DNA of 64,000 bases, taken from the NCBI RefSeq assembly GCF_003346775.1, contig NZ_CP031219.1, forward strand, positions 496,001 to 560,000. The letters are read 5' to 3'. This document shows, in pieces, positions 42,311 to 51,548 of this stretch. Made by a program: the position numbers and the translations under genes. Positions within the stretch are counted from its first letter, which is position 1. Every line of letters starts with the position of its first letter. The stretch comes from Malaciobacter mytili LMG 24559 (GTDB lineage: Bacteria > Campylobacterota > Campylobacteria > Campylobacterales > Arcobacteraceae). The notes beneath the pieces are model-generated. The model saw only the letters and a program-made list of their open reading frames with translations, was not told the origin of the DNA and searched no databases.

Positions 42311-43783
42311 GTGCTTTTTAATTCATATGAATTTATTTTTGCTTTTTTACCATTTACATTTTTTATATATTTTTATCTTAATAAAAAGAGATTAACTAAA
42401 GCTTCAAATTTTTTTTTAGTTGCCTCATCACTTTTCTTTTACAGTTGGTGGAATCCAATTTATTTACCTCTTATATTAATCTCAATGATATTTAACTATG
42501 TAATTGGAACATCTCTGACAAAAAATAAAGAATATAGGAAAGTTTCAAAGAAACAATTACTTACTATAGCAATAGTAGCCAATATTGCTTTATTGGGATA
42601 TTTTAAATATTCAGATTTTTTTATTTCAAATGTAAACTTTGTTTTAGGAACAGAAATAGCACTGTTATGTTTAGCATTACCATTAGCTATTTCATTTTTT
42701 ACATTTCAACAAATAGCATATTTAGTTGATAGTTATAGAGGTAAAATAAAAGAGTATGATTTTATGAATTATGCAATATTCGTTACATTCTTTCCTCAAT
42801 TAATAGCTGGCCCGATTGTTCATCATAAAGAAATGATGCCTCAATTTGCTAATGTAAGAAATAAAGTAATCAATTATAAAAATATTGCTTTTGGTTTGTT
42901 TATCTTTTCAATTGGATTATTTAAAAAAGTTGTAATGGCTGATACTTTTGCGGTATGGGCTACAGCAGGTTTTGATGAGGCAACTACTTTAAGTTTATTT
43001 GAAGCATGGGCAACTTCTTTATCGTATACATTTCAGTTATATTTCGATTTTAGTGGCTATACAGATATGGCTATTGGAGCAGCACTTTTATTTAACATTA
43101 AGTTACCAATCAATTTTAATTCCCCATATAAAGCTACTGATATACAAGACTTTTGGAGAAGGTGGCATATTACTTTAACTAGATTTTTAAGAGAGTATAT
43201 TTATATCCCTTTAGGTGGTAATAGAAAAGGAAACTTTCGAACATATATCAACCTTATGGCTATATTTATTATTGGTGGATTTTGGCATGGAGCTGGTTGG
43301 ACATTTATATTTTGGGGATTCTTACATGGATTTGCTTTGGTACTTCATAGAGCTTGGAGTAGTTTAGGATTTAAATTATACACTTGGCTTGCTTGGTTAG
43401 TTACTTTTAACTTTGTAAACATTGCTTGGGTCTTTTTTAGAGCTAAAGAATGGGATGATGCTCTTAAAGTATTAAGTGGAATGCTTGGCTTAAGTGGAAT
43501 AAATTTACCAAATATATTATCTGGTAAATTGGCATTTCTAAATCACTATGGAATTGAATTTGGTAATTTTGTTATAAATATAAAAGGTGATAATTTCACT
43601 CCCCTTTGGTTACTTTTTGGATTTATATTAATACTAGTATTTAGAAATACAAATCAAAGAATAAATAGATTTAGACTCTCTAAAGATAATATTATATTTT
43701 ATGGTGTTTTATGTGGAGTGTTTTTATTTGTAGGTGTTATGTTTATTGGTTCAGAAAGTGAATTTCTATATTTCAATTTTTAG
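42311..43783 (+). CDS. MBOAT-family O-acyltransferase (AlgI-like)
   Basis: 490 residues from a GTG start with RBS AGGAGAG. Polytopic membrane protein with AlgI/DltB signatures: FFPQLIAGPIVHHKEM (about 156-171), YFDFSGYTDMAIG, DFWRRWHITLTRFLREYIYIP split over about 280-300, and the catalytic-His segment GGFWHGAGWTFIFWG (about 320-334). These proteins pass acyl groups, usually acetyl, across the membrane to modify extracytoplasmic polysaccharide. The next gene is an SGNH-type partner, as in alginate or cell-wall acetylation systems. The glycan substrate is unknown; no polysaccharide genes are near. Confidence 0.93.
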   Translation: MLFNSYEFIFAFLPFTFFIYFYLNKKRLTKASNFFLVASSLFFYSWWNPIYLPLILISMIFNYVIGTSLTKNKEYRKVSKKQLLTIAIVANIALLGYFKYSDFFISNVNFVLGTEIALLCLALPLAISFFTFQQIAYLVDSYRGKIKEYDFMNYAIFVTFFPQLIAGPIVHHKEMMPQFANVRNKVINYKNIAFGLFIFSIGLFKKVVMADTFAVWATAGFDEATTLSLFEAWATSLSYTFQLYFDFSGYTDMAIGAALLFNIKLPINFNSPYKATDIQDFWRRWHITLTRFLREYIYIPLGGNRKGNFRTYINLMAIFIIGGFWHGAGWTFIFWGFLHGFALVLHRAWSSLGFKLYTWLAWLVTFNFVNIAWVFFRAKEWDDALKVLSGMLGLSGINLPNILSGKLAFLNHYGIEFGNFVINIKGDNFTPLWLLFGFILILVFRNTNQRINRFRLSKDNIIFYGVLCGVFLFVGVMFIGSESEFLYFNF

Positions 43784-43791
43784 GAAATTAT

Positions 43792-44739
43792 ATGTACAAA
43801 AGATTTATTTCTATTTTGATTATAACTATGTTTTTTTGTTTTTGTATTTTTACTTATGTAACATATAAAGAAAAAAAATTCTTTCTTTCAAAAGATTATC
43901 CTATGAGAGTATTTGTAATGAATACAGTATTGAATAAGCAAAATATTAAATATAGTACCATTGTACTTGGTGATTCTAGAGTTCAATCAGGTTTTATTCC
44001 CAAAGCATATCAAAATCCATTAAATGCTATAAATTTGTCAATGAGTGGAAGTACACCTATAGAAGGTTATTTCATTTTAAAAAAGTATCTTCTTAATAAC
44101 ATAAAGCCTGATAATATTATATTAAGTTATGCTCCCTTTCACCTTACAAAACAAGATTCTTATTGGAAATATACTGTAAAACATCAACTTTTCACAAATG
44201 AGGAATATGAAGAAGTTGAAAATAATGCTAATTTGTTAAAAGATGATATTACCTTAGGTACAAAAAGAACATTTAAAGATTATAGAAATCTATTTCTTTA
44301 TTCAGAAAATTTTATAAAAGGTATTTTAAGTTTGAGATTTCTTTATTATACAAAAATAATTGATGAAATGAATTATAATCTTGGTCATCATTATCATGGA
44401 AAAAATAATGGGAATAGTGGTCTAAATGAAGAAATAGAAAATACTGATTTTAAATACTCACCACTTATTGATATGTATATGAGAAAGTTAATAAGTCTTG
44501 CTAAAGAAAATAACATTAAAATATTCTATTATACAATGCCATTTAATGAATCATCATATAAAAAAGTTACAAAAGATTATAAAAGAAATTACTCATTTTA
44601 TGTGGAAAGTTTAAATATTAATGTATGTAATAAAATTTTCTACATGAATGATTCAATGTTTGGAGATCCTTCTCATTTATATAAAGGAAGTATTGAATCA
44701 ACTATGCTAATTAATAAATGTATTTTAAATTCAAAATAA
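43792..44739 (+). CDS. Membrane-anchored SGNH-hydrolase-like protein, partner of the MBOAT acyltransferase
   Basis: 315 residues. One N-terminal transmembrane helix (about 5-25), then an extracytoplasmic domain with STIVLGDSRVQSGF (Ser of the GDS motif, about 59) and MFGDPSHLYKGS near the C-terminus (the DXXH pair). This arrangement resembles AlgJ/AlgX/DltD-like proteins that finish transfer of the acyl group delivered by MBOAT proteins. It starts 8 bases after the MBOAT gene. Sequence between motifs is not otherwise familiar. Confidence 0.8.
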   Translation: MYKRFISILIITMFFCFCIFTYVTYKEKKFFLSKDYPMRVFVMNTVLNKQNIKYSTIVLGDSRVQSGFIPKAYQNPLNAINLSMSGSTPIEGYFILKKYLLNNIKPDNIILSYAPFHLTKQDSYWKYTVKHQLFTNEEYEEVENNANLLKDDITLGTKRTFKDYRNLFLYSENFIKGILSLRFLYYTKIIDEMNYNLGHHYHGKNNGNSGLNEEIENTDFKYSPLIDMYMRKLISLAKENNIKIFYYTMPFNESSYKKVTKDYKRNYSFYVESLNINVCNKIFYMNDSMFGDPSHLYKGSIESTMLINKCILNSK

Positions 44740-44811
44740 TACTATTTAAAAAGATGTGCCTTTTTTATAAAAAATTTAAATAGATATATTAGAACAAAAA
44801 AAAGTATCTAA

Positions 44812-44999
44812 AATAAAAAAGGGGAAAAAGATAACTATCTTTTTCCCCTTTTCTTTTCATAAATGTTAGAGAAAATTAAACTCTTCTCCCAAGTCTTTAC
44901 TAATGACTTACATTATGTTTTTTTTGTAACAGTGATAAGTTTTTTAAATATTCTATCTATTTAAAACTCCTATTTTAAGTACCTCCGTTACTTTTGGAT
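44812..44999 (-). ncRNA. Candidate structured small RNA on the minus strand
   Basis: The 309-base gap between the SGNH gene and the GNAT gene contains no plausible gene. On the minus strand a -10-like TATACT (45006-45011) is followed by a hairpin AAGTA-loop-TACTT (44977-44993) that exposes GGAGG, an AT-rich middle with a GAGAA/TTCTC hairpin and, at the end, the strong hairpin at 44821-44848 with a TTTTTTATTTT tail. That gives an RNA of about 185-190 nt. I do not recognise its family. Confidence 0.4.
44821..44848. terminator. Strong bidirectional intrinsic terminator
   Basis: GGGGAAAAAGAT, loop AACT, ATCTTTTTCCCC, with TTTTCTTTT on the plus side and a long A run on the other (T run for the minus strand). 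It ends the acylation operon and possibly the minus-strand small RNA. Confidence 0.88.
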
Positions 45000-45048
45000 A
45001 AAGTAAGTATAGCACTTTATATACTTAAAAGTAAATTAATTTTTAATA

Positions 45049-45381
45049 TTAAATTACTTTTAGCATAAGATTTGCATTTGAGTTATCTAAAGATTGAATT
45101 TCATTAAAATCAAATTTTTTATAAAAAGTTTTTAATTTCTCTAAAGGTGGAGAAAAAGAGTCCAAAGGAAGAGCATTTAAATAGATTTGTTTAAAGCCTT
45201 TTGTTTTTAAATATTCAATAGATTTTTCCATCATATTTGAAGCTACTTTTTTATTTCTATATTTATATTCAACTTTCAATAATTCAATAAAAATAGTATT
45301 TTCATCAATAATATTTGCATTTAAATAGGCTTTATCTTCATCTTTTATATAAATTTTATTATTTAAAAATTTTGCTTTCAA
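45049..45381 (-). CDS. GNAT-family N-acetyltransferase-like protein
   Basis: 110 residues, shorter than most GNATs (about 150). The acetyl-CoA-binding region is visible: IELLKVEYKYRNKKVASNMMEKSIEYLKTKGF, split over about 32-63, with the RXXXXA pyrophosphate loop as RNKKVAS, followed by IYLNAL and FYKKFDFNEI. It may be a minimal acetyltransferase; substrate unknown. Confidence 0.75.
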   Translation of the reverse strand: MKAKFLNNKIYIKDEDKAYLNANIIDENTIFIELLKVEYKYRNKKVASNMMEKSIEYLKTKGFKQIYLNALPLDSFSPPLEKLKTFYKKFDFNEIQSLDNSNANLMLKVI

Positions 45382-45446
45382 AGTACCTCATTAAATAAAG
45401 TACAAAATTTTGCCAAAAAAAAGAAACAAAAAAGTGTCAATAATAA

Positions 45447-46037
45447 TTATAAGTAGTAACTATCTAAATTTTTTAAAGATTGAAGATGTAACTTTATAAA
45501 TTTGTTATTAAAATCCTCTTTAAATTTATAAAAATCTATTGCTTTTAAAGTTATAGCTTTAGTTAAGTTTTCTTTTTTATTAAAGTTTTCAAAATTAAAG
45601 TGTGTTTTTATATAGTTTTCTTGATATTCTTCAAATTTATAAGTATTGAAATCCTTATTTAAAATACCATTTTTAAAAACTATTTTACCCTTATCTCCTA
45701 ATGCAGGACAAGTAGTATCTAAATAAATATGATTATCTAAGTGGGCACTTAAAGGATAGTTTCTACATATTGAGGGTCTATTTTCATAAATTGAGCATTT
45801 TAAATCTTTTATATATTTACAAAAATCTTTTCCATTTGATAATAAAATCACAGGCTTTAAGTATCCTAGCTCTCCAAACATAAATAAAATAGGAAAATAT
45901 TTACTACATTTTTCAAAATCTTCTAAAATAATTTGTGCATATAAGCTTCCCATTTTACCACTACAGCACTGGGCTTCACAATTTTCACAAGAACTAAAAT
46001 ATATAGTTTCATTTTCAACTTTTTTAAAAGACTTCAT
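45447..46037 (-). CDS. YkgJ-family cysteine cluster protein
   Basis: 196 residues. CENCEAQCCSGKMG (18-31), then CKYIKDLKCSIYENRPSICRNYP near 85-107 match the Cys-rich zinc- or iron-chelating YkgJ signature (CXXC...CC, then CXXY..RPXXCRXYP). Enzymatic role is not established. Its start abuts the stop of the HD-GYP gene upstream in transcription, so they form a two-gene unit. Confidence 0.87.
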   Translation of the reverse strand: MKSFKKVENETIYFSSCENCEAQCCSGKMGSLYAQIILEDFEKCSKYFPILFMFGELGYLKPVILLSNGKDFCKYIKDLKCSIYENRPSICRNYPLSAHLDNHIYLDTTCPALGDKGKIVFKNGILNKDFNTYKFEEYQENYIKTHFNFENFNKKENLTKAITLKAIDFYKFKEDFNNKFIKLHLQSLKNLDSYYL

Positions 46038-47476
46038 TAATATATATCTTTTAATGATTTTCTAATTTTTAGAATTTCATCTAAATTTTCAAAGAAACAG
46101 TCAATAATTTTAGGGTCAAAGTGTTTACCTTTTTCTTCTTTAAATAGCTTAAAAATCTTCTCATCTTCCCAAGCTTTTTTATAAATTCTATCACTTCCTA
46201 AAGCATCAAATACATCTGCAACTGCTGTAATTCTTCCATATATATGTATATCTTCTTTTTTTAAAGCATTTGGATATCCTGTCCCATCCCATTTTTCATG
46301 GTGCATTAAAGAGACAATAGCTGCAGCTTTTAAAATAGGTTTATTTGAATGTTTTAGCATTTCAAATCCAAGTTGTGCATGGGTTTTCATTATCTCAAAC
46401 TCTTCAAAAGTTAATTTTCCAGGTTTATTTAAAATAGAATCAGCAATGGCTATTTTTCCAATATCATGCATAGGAGAGGCTTGTTTTAGTAATTCGGCTT
46501 CTTCTTTAGGTAAGCCAAGCTTTAAAGCTAAAAGTTTTGAGTATTCAGCAACCCTTTTTACATGAAACCCTGTCTCTTTACTTCTTGTTTCAGCAATTTC
46601 CCCCATAGTATAAATAATCTCTTTTTGAGTATTTATAATCTCTTCATTTAAATCCTCAATTTTACAAATTCCTTGTTTTATTGAAGCTGACATCTCTTTA
46701 ATAGCATAAGAAATTTCCCCTAATTCATCAGGTCTATTTATAGTTTTTGTATTTAAATACTCTTTATTTTTTACATTTTTTATATTATTTATAATGATTT
46801 TTGTATCTTCTTTTAAAACTTTTGCAAAAATGATAGCTAAAATAATTGCAGAAATTAACATTAAAGAACCCACATAAAAAAGCTCTAACGTTACATGTTC
46901 ATCAACTACTCCATCAAGATTAAATCTTCTTACAATTAAAAGTAAAGTTATTATTGGAGCAACAGTAAAAATTAAAAAAGTTTCAATTATTCTTCTTGAT
47001 AATTTTTCATTAAAAATTGTATATTGTATATCTTTTGATATTTCTTTATATCTTTTTTCAAAAATTATATATTCAAGTTGGCATAATATTGCTGCACCTA
47101 AAGTTATATAACTTGAAAAGATTTTCAAATGACTTGAAATAGGGAAATTGGGATATAAATAATTGTGTAAAATAAAAGCACTAATCCCTGCTAAAACCCA
47201 TGAAATAATACTTAGAAAATAAGCTTGTCTTGGTAAAGATAAATTTTTAATATTTTCTTTAAATATATAGTATAAAAGTTCTCTATATAATAGATGTAAG
47301 ATAAATATTATAAATAAGTTTCTTAAAAGTTGTAAGGGTTGAAGACCATCTATAAAGGGGCAAATATTAGTACAAAAAGTTTGTAAAAAGACTATGGAAC
47401 TAAGGGAAAAAAGATATAAAATTACTCTAGTTTTAAAATTTAGTAAGTCTTGTATGGTATATTTAGTTGCTTGCAA
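46037..47476 (-). CDS. Membrane HD-GYP phosphodiesterase-like protein
   Basis: 479 residues. Several transmembrane helices in the first ~215 residues, a HAMP-like linker (about 215-275), then an HD-GYP domain (about 285-475): ETGFHVKRVAEYS, SPMHDIGKIAIADSILNKPGKL (the HD pair), MHHEKWDGTGYP (the GYP) and ITAVADVFDALGSDR. HD-GYP proteins hydrolyse cyclic di-GMP or related dinucleotides. All key residues are present, so it should be active. The periplasmic or membrane signal is unknown. Confidence 0.92.
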   Translation of the reverse strand: MQATKYTIQDLLNFKTRVILYLFSLSSIVFLQTFCTNICPFIDGLQPLQLLRNLFIIFILHLLYRELLYYIFKENIKNLSLPRQAYFLSIISWVLAGISAFILHNYLYPNFPISSHLKIFSSYITLGAAILCQLEYIIFEKRYKEISKDIQYTIFNEKLSRRIIETFLIFTVAPIITLLLIVRRFNLDGVVDEHVTLELFYVGSLMLISAIILAIIFAKVLKEDTKIIINNIKNVKNKEYLNTKTINRPDELGEISYAIKEMSASIKQGICKIEDLNEEIINTQKEIIYTMGEIAETRSKETGFHVKRVAEYSKLLALKLGLPKEEAELLKQASPMHDIGKIAIADSILNKPGKLTFEEFEIMKTHAQLGFEMLKHSNKPILKAAAIVSLMHHEKWDGTGYPNALKKEDIHIYGRITAVADVFDALGSDRIYKKAWEDEKIFKLFKEEKGKHFDPKIIDCFFENLDEILKIRKSLKDIY

Positions 47477-47558
47477 TCTCTATCCTATAATTTTTTTAAA
47501 TTTTATCATAAGAATTATTTAGTATTATTAATACTTTAAAGAAAAGATTGGTGGTAAA

Positions 47559-48326
47559 ATGAAAAAAGAGTTAATTAAAATAATAAAAGAAGCAGCAAAG
47601 ATATTAAAAGAGGGATACTATAAAAATAAAAAAGTATCTTTTAAAGCAAAAAAAGATTTAGTTACAAAATATGATGTTGCTGTTGAAGAGTATTTAAAAA
47701 GAGAATTTTCAAAAACTTTTAAAGAGTTTAATATAATAGCAGAAGAGTCTGATAATAGTAATTTAGAATTTAATAATTCAATTATTATAGACCCTATTGA
47801 TGGAACTACAAATTTTGTAAATGGTGTACCTCATACTGCAATATCAGTTGGAGTTTATAAAAATAAAAAGCCTTTTATAGGTGTGGTATATAATCCAATT
47901 TTAGATGAGTTATATTATGCAAAAGTTGGAAAAGGTGCATATTTAAATGGAAAAAAGATAAAGGTTTCAACACAAAAAGAGTTTCAAAAAGCTTTAATTT
48001 CTACAGGTTTTCCTTATACAAGTGGAACTAATAAAAAAGATTTAAATTTAGTGGTGACACAAATTAAGTCAATTCTTCCTGCTTGTCAAGATATAAGACG
48101 ACTAGGTTCAGCTTCTTTGGATTTATGTTATGTGGCAAAAGGTGTGTATGAAGGTTATTATGAAATGAATTTAAAAGCTTGGGATGTAAGTGCTGGAATA
48201 ATTATTCTAACAGAAGCTGGTGGAAAAGTAAGTAATGAAAAAGCAGAAGAATATACTTTATTTAAAGATAAATATATAGTTGCTACAAATGGAAAAATTC
48301 ATAAAAAATTATTAAAGCATTTTTAG
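47559..48326 (+). CDS. suhB: Inositol monophosphatase family protein (SuhB/CysQ type)
   Basis: 255 residues. Metal-binding motifs: AEESDN (about 66-71), IIDPIDGTTNFVNGVP (about 80-95) and the C-terminal NLKAWDVSAGIIILTEAGG (about 204-222). It is an Mg2+-dependent phosphatase of inositol phosphate or related sugar phosphates; SuhB also affects ribosome biogenesis in E. coli. RBS is weak (GGTGG). glmS follows after 80 bases. Confidence 0.9.
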   Translation: MKKELIKIIKEAAKILKEGYYKNKKVSFKAKKDLVTKYDVAVEEYLKREFSKTFKEFNIIAEESDNSNLEFNNSIIIDPIDGTTNFVNGVPHTAISVGVYKNKKPFIGVVYNPILDELYYAKVGKGAYLNGKKIKVSTQKEFQKALISTGFPYTSGTNKKDLNLVVTQIKSILPACQDIRRLGSASLDLCYVAKGVYEGYYEMNLKAWDVSAGIIILTEAGGKVSNEKAEEYTLFKDKYIVATNGKIHKKLLKHF

Positions 48327-48407
48327 TAAAAAAGTAACATAAAAGAAGAAACTTAGATACTTTTTTGTAAAATTATAGCTTCAAATTAAAACTAAGGTCA
48401 AATTTTA

Positions 48408-50210
48408 ATGTGCGGAATTGTTGGTTATATTGGTAAAAAGAAAACAACAAAAGTTTTATTAGATGGACTAAAAGAACTTGAGTATAGAGGGTATGACTCT
48501 GCTGGAGTTGCCTTATTAGACTGTGAAAATATAGAAGTTTATAAAGCTTTAGGAAAATTAGAAAATCTTAAAGAAAAAACTAAAAATATTTTAGAAAATG
48601 ATTATAATCTTGGTATTGGACATACTAGATGGGCAACACATGGGAAACCAACTGAATTAAATGCACACCCACATTTAGGAGAATATTCTTATGTGGTTCA
48701 CAATGGAATTATTGAAAACTATAAAGAATTAAAAGATGACTTGATAAAAAAAGGACATAAATTTATCTCTCAAACTGATACAGAGGTAATAGTTCACTTA
48801 TTTGAAAATATTAATAATAAAATCAATGATACAACACAAGCTTTTAAAGATACAATTTCACAATTAGAAGGAGCTTTTTCTATTCTTCTAATTACAAAAG
48901 CAAATCCAGATAAAATCTACTTTTTTAAACATGGAAGCCCCTTAATTGTTGCTAAAGGAAATGAAGAAAAAGAAGTTTTATTTGCTTCTTCAGATGCTCC
49001 ACTTATAGGTTTAGCTAAAAAAGTAGTTTATCTTGAAGATAAAGTTGGTGGAGTTGCTAGTGCTGAAAATATAGAGTTTTTTACAGATGAATTTTCTTGG
49101 AGCACTTTACCTGAATCTAAACAGTTTGCTCAAAAAAATGGTTTTAGATTTTTTATGGAAAAAGAAATTTATGAGCAAAGTGATGTTGTAAGTGATTGTA
49201 TGCTTGGAAGAATCCAAGATAATACTGTAACTTTTGATGAAATTGAGCCTTCTATTATTGAAGGTATAAATGAGATAAAAATTTGTGCTTGTGGTACAAG
49301 TTACCATGCAGGGATGACATCTTCTTACTTTTTTGAAAGATTAAGTAAAATTAAATGTCATGTGGAAATTGCTAGTGAGTTTAGATATAAAGAGCCTTTA
49401 TTATCAAAAGATACGCTTTTTATAGTAATTTCTCAAAGTGGTGAAACAGCTGATACCTTAGAAGCACTTAAAATGGCTAAAAAAGCAGGTTTAAAAACTT
49501 TAGTTATTTGTAATGTTGATAACTCTTCTATGACTAGACTTGCTGATTTTACTATTTTAACAAGAGCAGGTATTGAAAAAGGTGTTGCTTCAACAAAAGC
49601 TTTTTCAACTCAAACTATTGTTTTATGGCTATTATCATTATATTTTGCAAAAATTAGAAATAGTATTTCAAGTGAAAAGATGCAAAAAGAATTATTAGCT
49701 TTAAGAGAAGTTCCTAAAGCTTTAATAATTAGTGATAAAATTCATGAAAAAACTAAAAGATTATCTAAAAGGTACCTACATGGTCATGGCTTCTTCTTTA
49801 TTGGAAGGGATGTTTTTTATCCTTTAGCTTTAGAAGGAGCTTTAAAGCTTAAAGAGATTTCATATTTACATGCGGAAGGTTATCCCGCAGGTGAGATGAA
49901 GCATGGTCCAATTGCTTTAGCTGATCCAGAGCTATTTACAATTGCACTTATGCCAAAAAATCTTCTTTATGATAAAGTTAAATCAAATGTTGAAGAATTA
50001 AGTGCTAGAGATAGTACAATTTGCTCAATATCTCCACTTGACTTTGAATTAAGTGATGATTTTATAAAAATAAATGAAACAGAACATTATATGTTAGAAT
50101 TTTTTGAAATGTTAGTTGTATTACAACTTTTATCAATGGAAATATCTATTAGATTAGGAAATGATGTTGATATGCCGAGGAATTTAGCAAAATCTGTTAC
50201 TGTTGAGTAG
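48408..50210 (+). CDS. glmS: Glutamine-fructose-6-phosphate aminotransferase
   Basis: 600 residues. N-terminal glutaminase with catalytic Cys after the initiator (MCGIVGYIG) and IGHTRWATHG, then two SIS domains (CACGTSYHAGM, VISQSGETADTLEAL, GVASTKAFSTQT) and the C-terminal PRNLAKSVTVE. It makes glucosamine-6-phosphate for peptidoglycan and lipopolysaccharide. No glmS ribozyme signature is evident upstream. Confidence 0.98.
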   Translation: MCGIVGYIGKKKTTKVLLDGLKELEYRGYDSAGVALLDCENIEVYKALGKLENLKEKTKNILENDYNLGIGHTRWATHGKPTELNAHPHLGEYSYVVHNGIIENYKELKDDLIKKGHKFISQTDTEVIVHLFENINNKINDTTQAFKDTISQLEGAFSILLITKANPDKIYFFKHGSPLIVAKGNEEKEVLFASSDAPLIGLAKKVVYLEDKVGGVASAENIEFFTDEFSWSTLPESKQFAQKNGFRFFMEKEIYEQSDVVSDCMLGRIQDNTVTFDEIEPSIIEGINEIKICACGTSYHAGMTSSYFFERLSKIKCHVEIASEFRYKEPLLSKDTLFIVISQSGETADTLEALKMAKKAGLKTLVICNVDNSSMTRLADFTILTRAGIEKGVASTKAFSTQTIVLWLLSLYFAKIRNSISSEKMQKELLALREVPKALIISDKIHEKTKRLSKRYLHGHGFFFIGRDVFYPLALEGALKLKEISYLHAEGYPAGEMKHGPIALADPELFTIALMPKNLLYDKVKSNVEELSARDSTICSISPLDFELSDDFIKINETEHYMLEFFEMLVVLQLLSMEISIRLGNDVDMPRNLAKSVTVE

Positions 50211-50220
50211 ATATTTCAAC

Positions 50221-50253
50221 TTGCTGCCATATTTATTATTTTTTGGGCAGCAA
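50221..50253 (+). promoter_or_regulatory. Hairpin in the metK leader
   Basis: TTGCTGCC, a 17-base AT-rich loop, GGCAGCAA: eight perfect pairs, GC-rich for this genome, between the glmS stop and metK. There is a T run inside the loop but not after the stem, so it is not a classical terminator. It may be a leader regulatory or processing element. Confidence 0.4.
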
Positions 50254-50311
50254 TAAGGTGCAATTAAAAATAATGGAAAACAAAAATGGAAAACCTACGA
50301 GGAAAACAAAG

Positions 50312-51529
50312 ATGGAAAACAAAAAACAGACACAATATTTATTCACTTCAGAAGTTGTAAGTCCAGGACACCCTGATAAGTGTGCTGATATAATTGCAGA
50401 TAGTATAGTTGATAAATTATTAATAGAAGATAGCAATAGTAGAGTTGCTTCAGAGGTATTTGTTGCAGGTAAGCATGTAGTAATTGGTGGTGAAGTTAAA
50501 TCAACTTGCCAATTAACACAAACTGATTATGAAAAATTAGTTAAAGACGCCCTTGCAAAAATTGGTTATGATGGAAATGCATCATTTACAAAAGAACAAT
50601 GTTTACATCCAGATGATGTGAAAGTTCAAGTGCTTTTAAATCAACAAAGTCCTGATATTAATCAAGGTGTTGATCAAGAATCTGGAGAGATTGGAGCAGG
50701 TGACCAAGGAATTATGTTTGGTTTTGCCTCAACTGAAACAGCAGATTTAATGCCAGCAGCAATAACTTATGCTAGAATGTTATGTGATAAAGTGTATAAT
50801 TATGCTTTAAATCATAAACATAAACTTGGTGTTGATATTAAAACACAAGTTACTGTTGATTATGGTACAAAAGAGAATTTTGAAAATTGTAAACCACAAA
50901 AAATTCATACTATAGTTGTAAGTGCACCTTCTGTTGAAGGTATGCCAATTGAAGAAGTAAGAGAGTTAATTCAAGGTTTAATTGATGATACTGGACTTCC
51001 TACAAATATGTATGATAAAAATAGTACAATTATTCATATTAACCCAACAGGAAGATATGTATCTCACTCATCATTACATGATAGTGGATTAACAGGAAGA
51101 AAACTTATTGTTGATTCATTTGGTGGATATGCACCTATTGGTGGTGGAGCACAAAGTTCAAAAGATTATACAAAAGTTGATAGAAGTGGTTTATATGCTG
51201 CTAGATGGGTTGCAAAACAAATTGTTGCAGCAGGACTTGCAAAAAAAGCAATTGTACAAATTTCTTATGCAATTGGAGTTGCAAAGCCAACATCTGTAGC
51301 TGTTGATACAATGGGAACATTTACAAAAATTGATGATGATAAATTATCTGAATTTGTAATGGAAAATTTCCCTTTAACACCAAGATGGATTACTGAAAAA
51401 TTTGGATTAGATAAACCTTCTGCTGAAACATTTTTATATGCAGATGTGGCAAGTAGAGGACAAGTTGGACAAAGTGATTATCCTTGGGAAAAACTTGACG
51501 CAGTAGAAATATTTAAAAATTTAAAATAA
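50312..51529 (+). CDS. metK: S-adenosylmethionine synthetase
   Basis: 405 residues from ATG 50312 (MENKKQTQYLFTSEVVSPGHPDK), with GAGGAAAA upstream; an in-frame ATG at 50273 and further codons upstream exist but would add residues not expected in the family. Signatures GHPDK, IGAGDQGIMFGFA (the hexapeptide-like ATP motif) and DSFGGYAPIGGGAQSSKD are all intact. Makes SAM from methionine and ATP. Three copies of ATGGAAAAC lie in the leader. Confidence 0.97.
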   Translation: MENKKQTQYLFTSEVVSPGHPDKCADIIADSIVDKLLIEDSNSRVASEVFVAGKHVVIGGEVKSTCQLTQTDYEKLVKDALAKIGYDGNASFTKEQCLHPDDVKVQVLLNQQSPDINQGVDQESGEIGAGDQGIMFGFASTETADLMPAAITYARMLCDKVYNYALNHKHKLGVDIKTQVTVDYGTKENFENCKPQKIHTIVVSAPSVEGMPIEEVRELIQGLIDDTGLPTNMYDKNSTIIHINPTGRYVSHSSLHDSGLTGRKLIVDSFGGYAPIGGGAQSSKDYTKVDRSGLYAARWVAKQIVAAGLAKKAIVQISYAIGVAKPTSVAVDTMGTFTKIDDDKLSEFVMENFPLTPRWITEKFGLDKPSAETFLYADVASRGQVGQSDYPWEKLDAVEIFKNLK

Positions 51530-51548
51530 AAGTTTAAAAGGATTATAA

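Noticed and set aside
48328-48407. Possible glmS ribozyme before glmS.
   Set aside because: The gap is only about 80 AT-rich bases and lacks the ribozyme core.
50273-50311. ATG at 50273 as the metK start.
   Set aside because: It would add 13 residues not expected in the family; ATG 50312 has a better-placed GAGGAAAA and gives the normal N-terminus.
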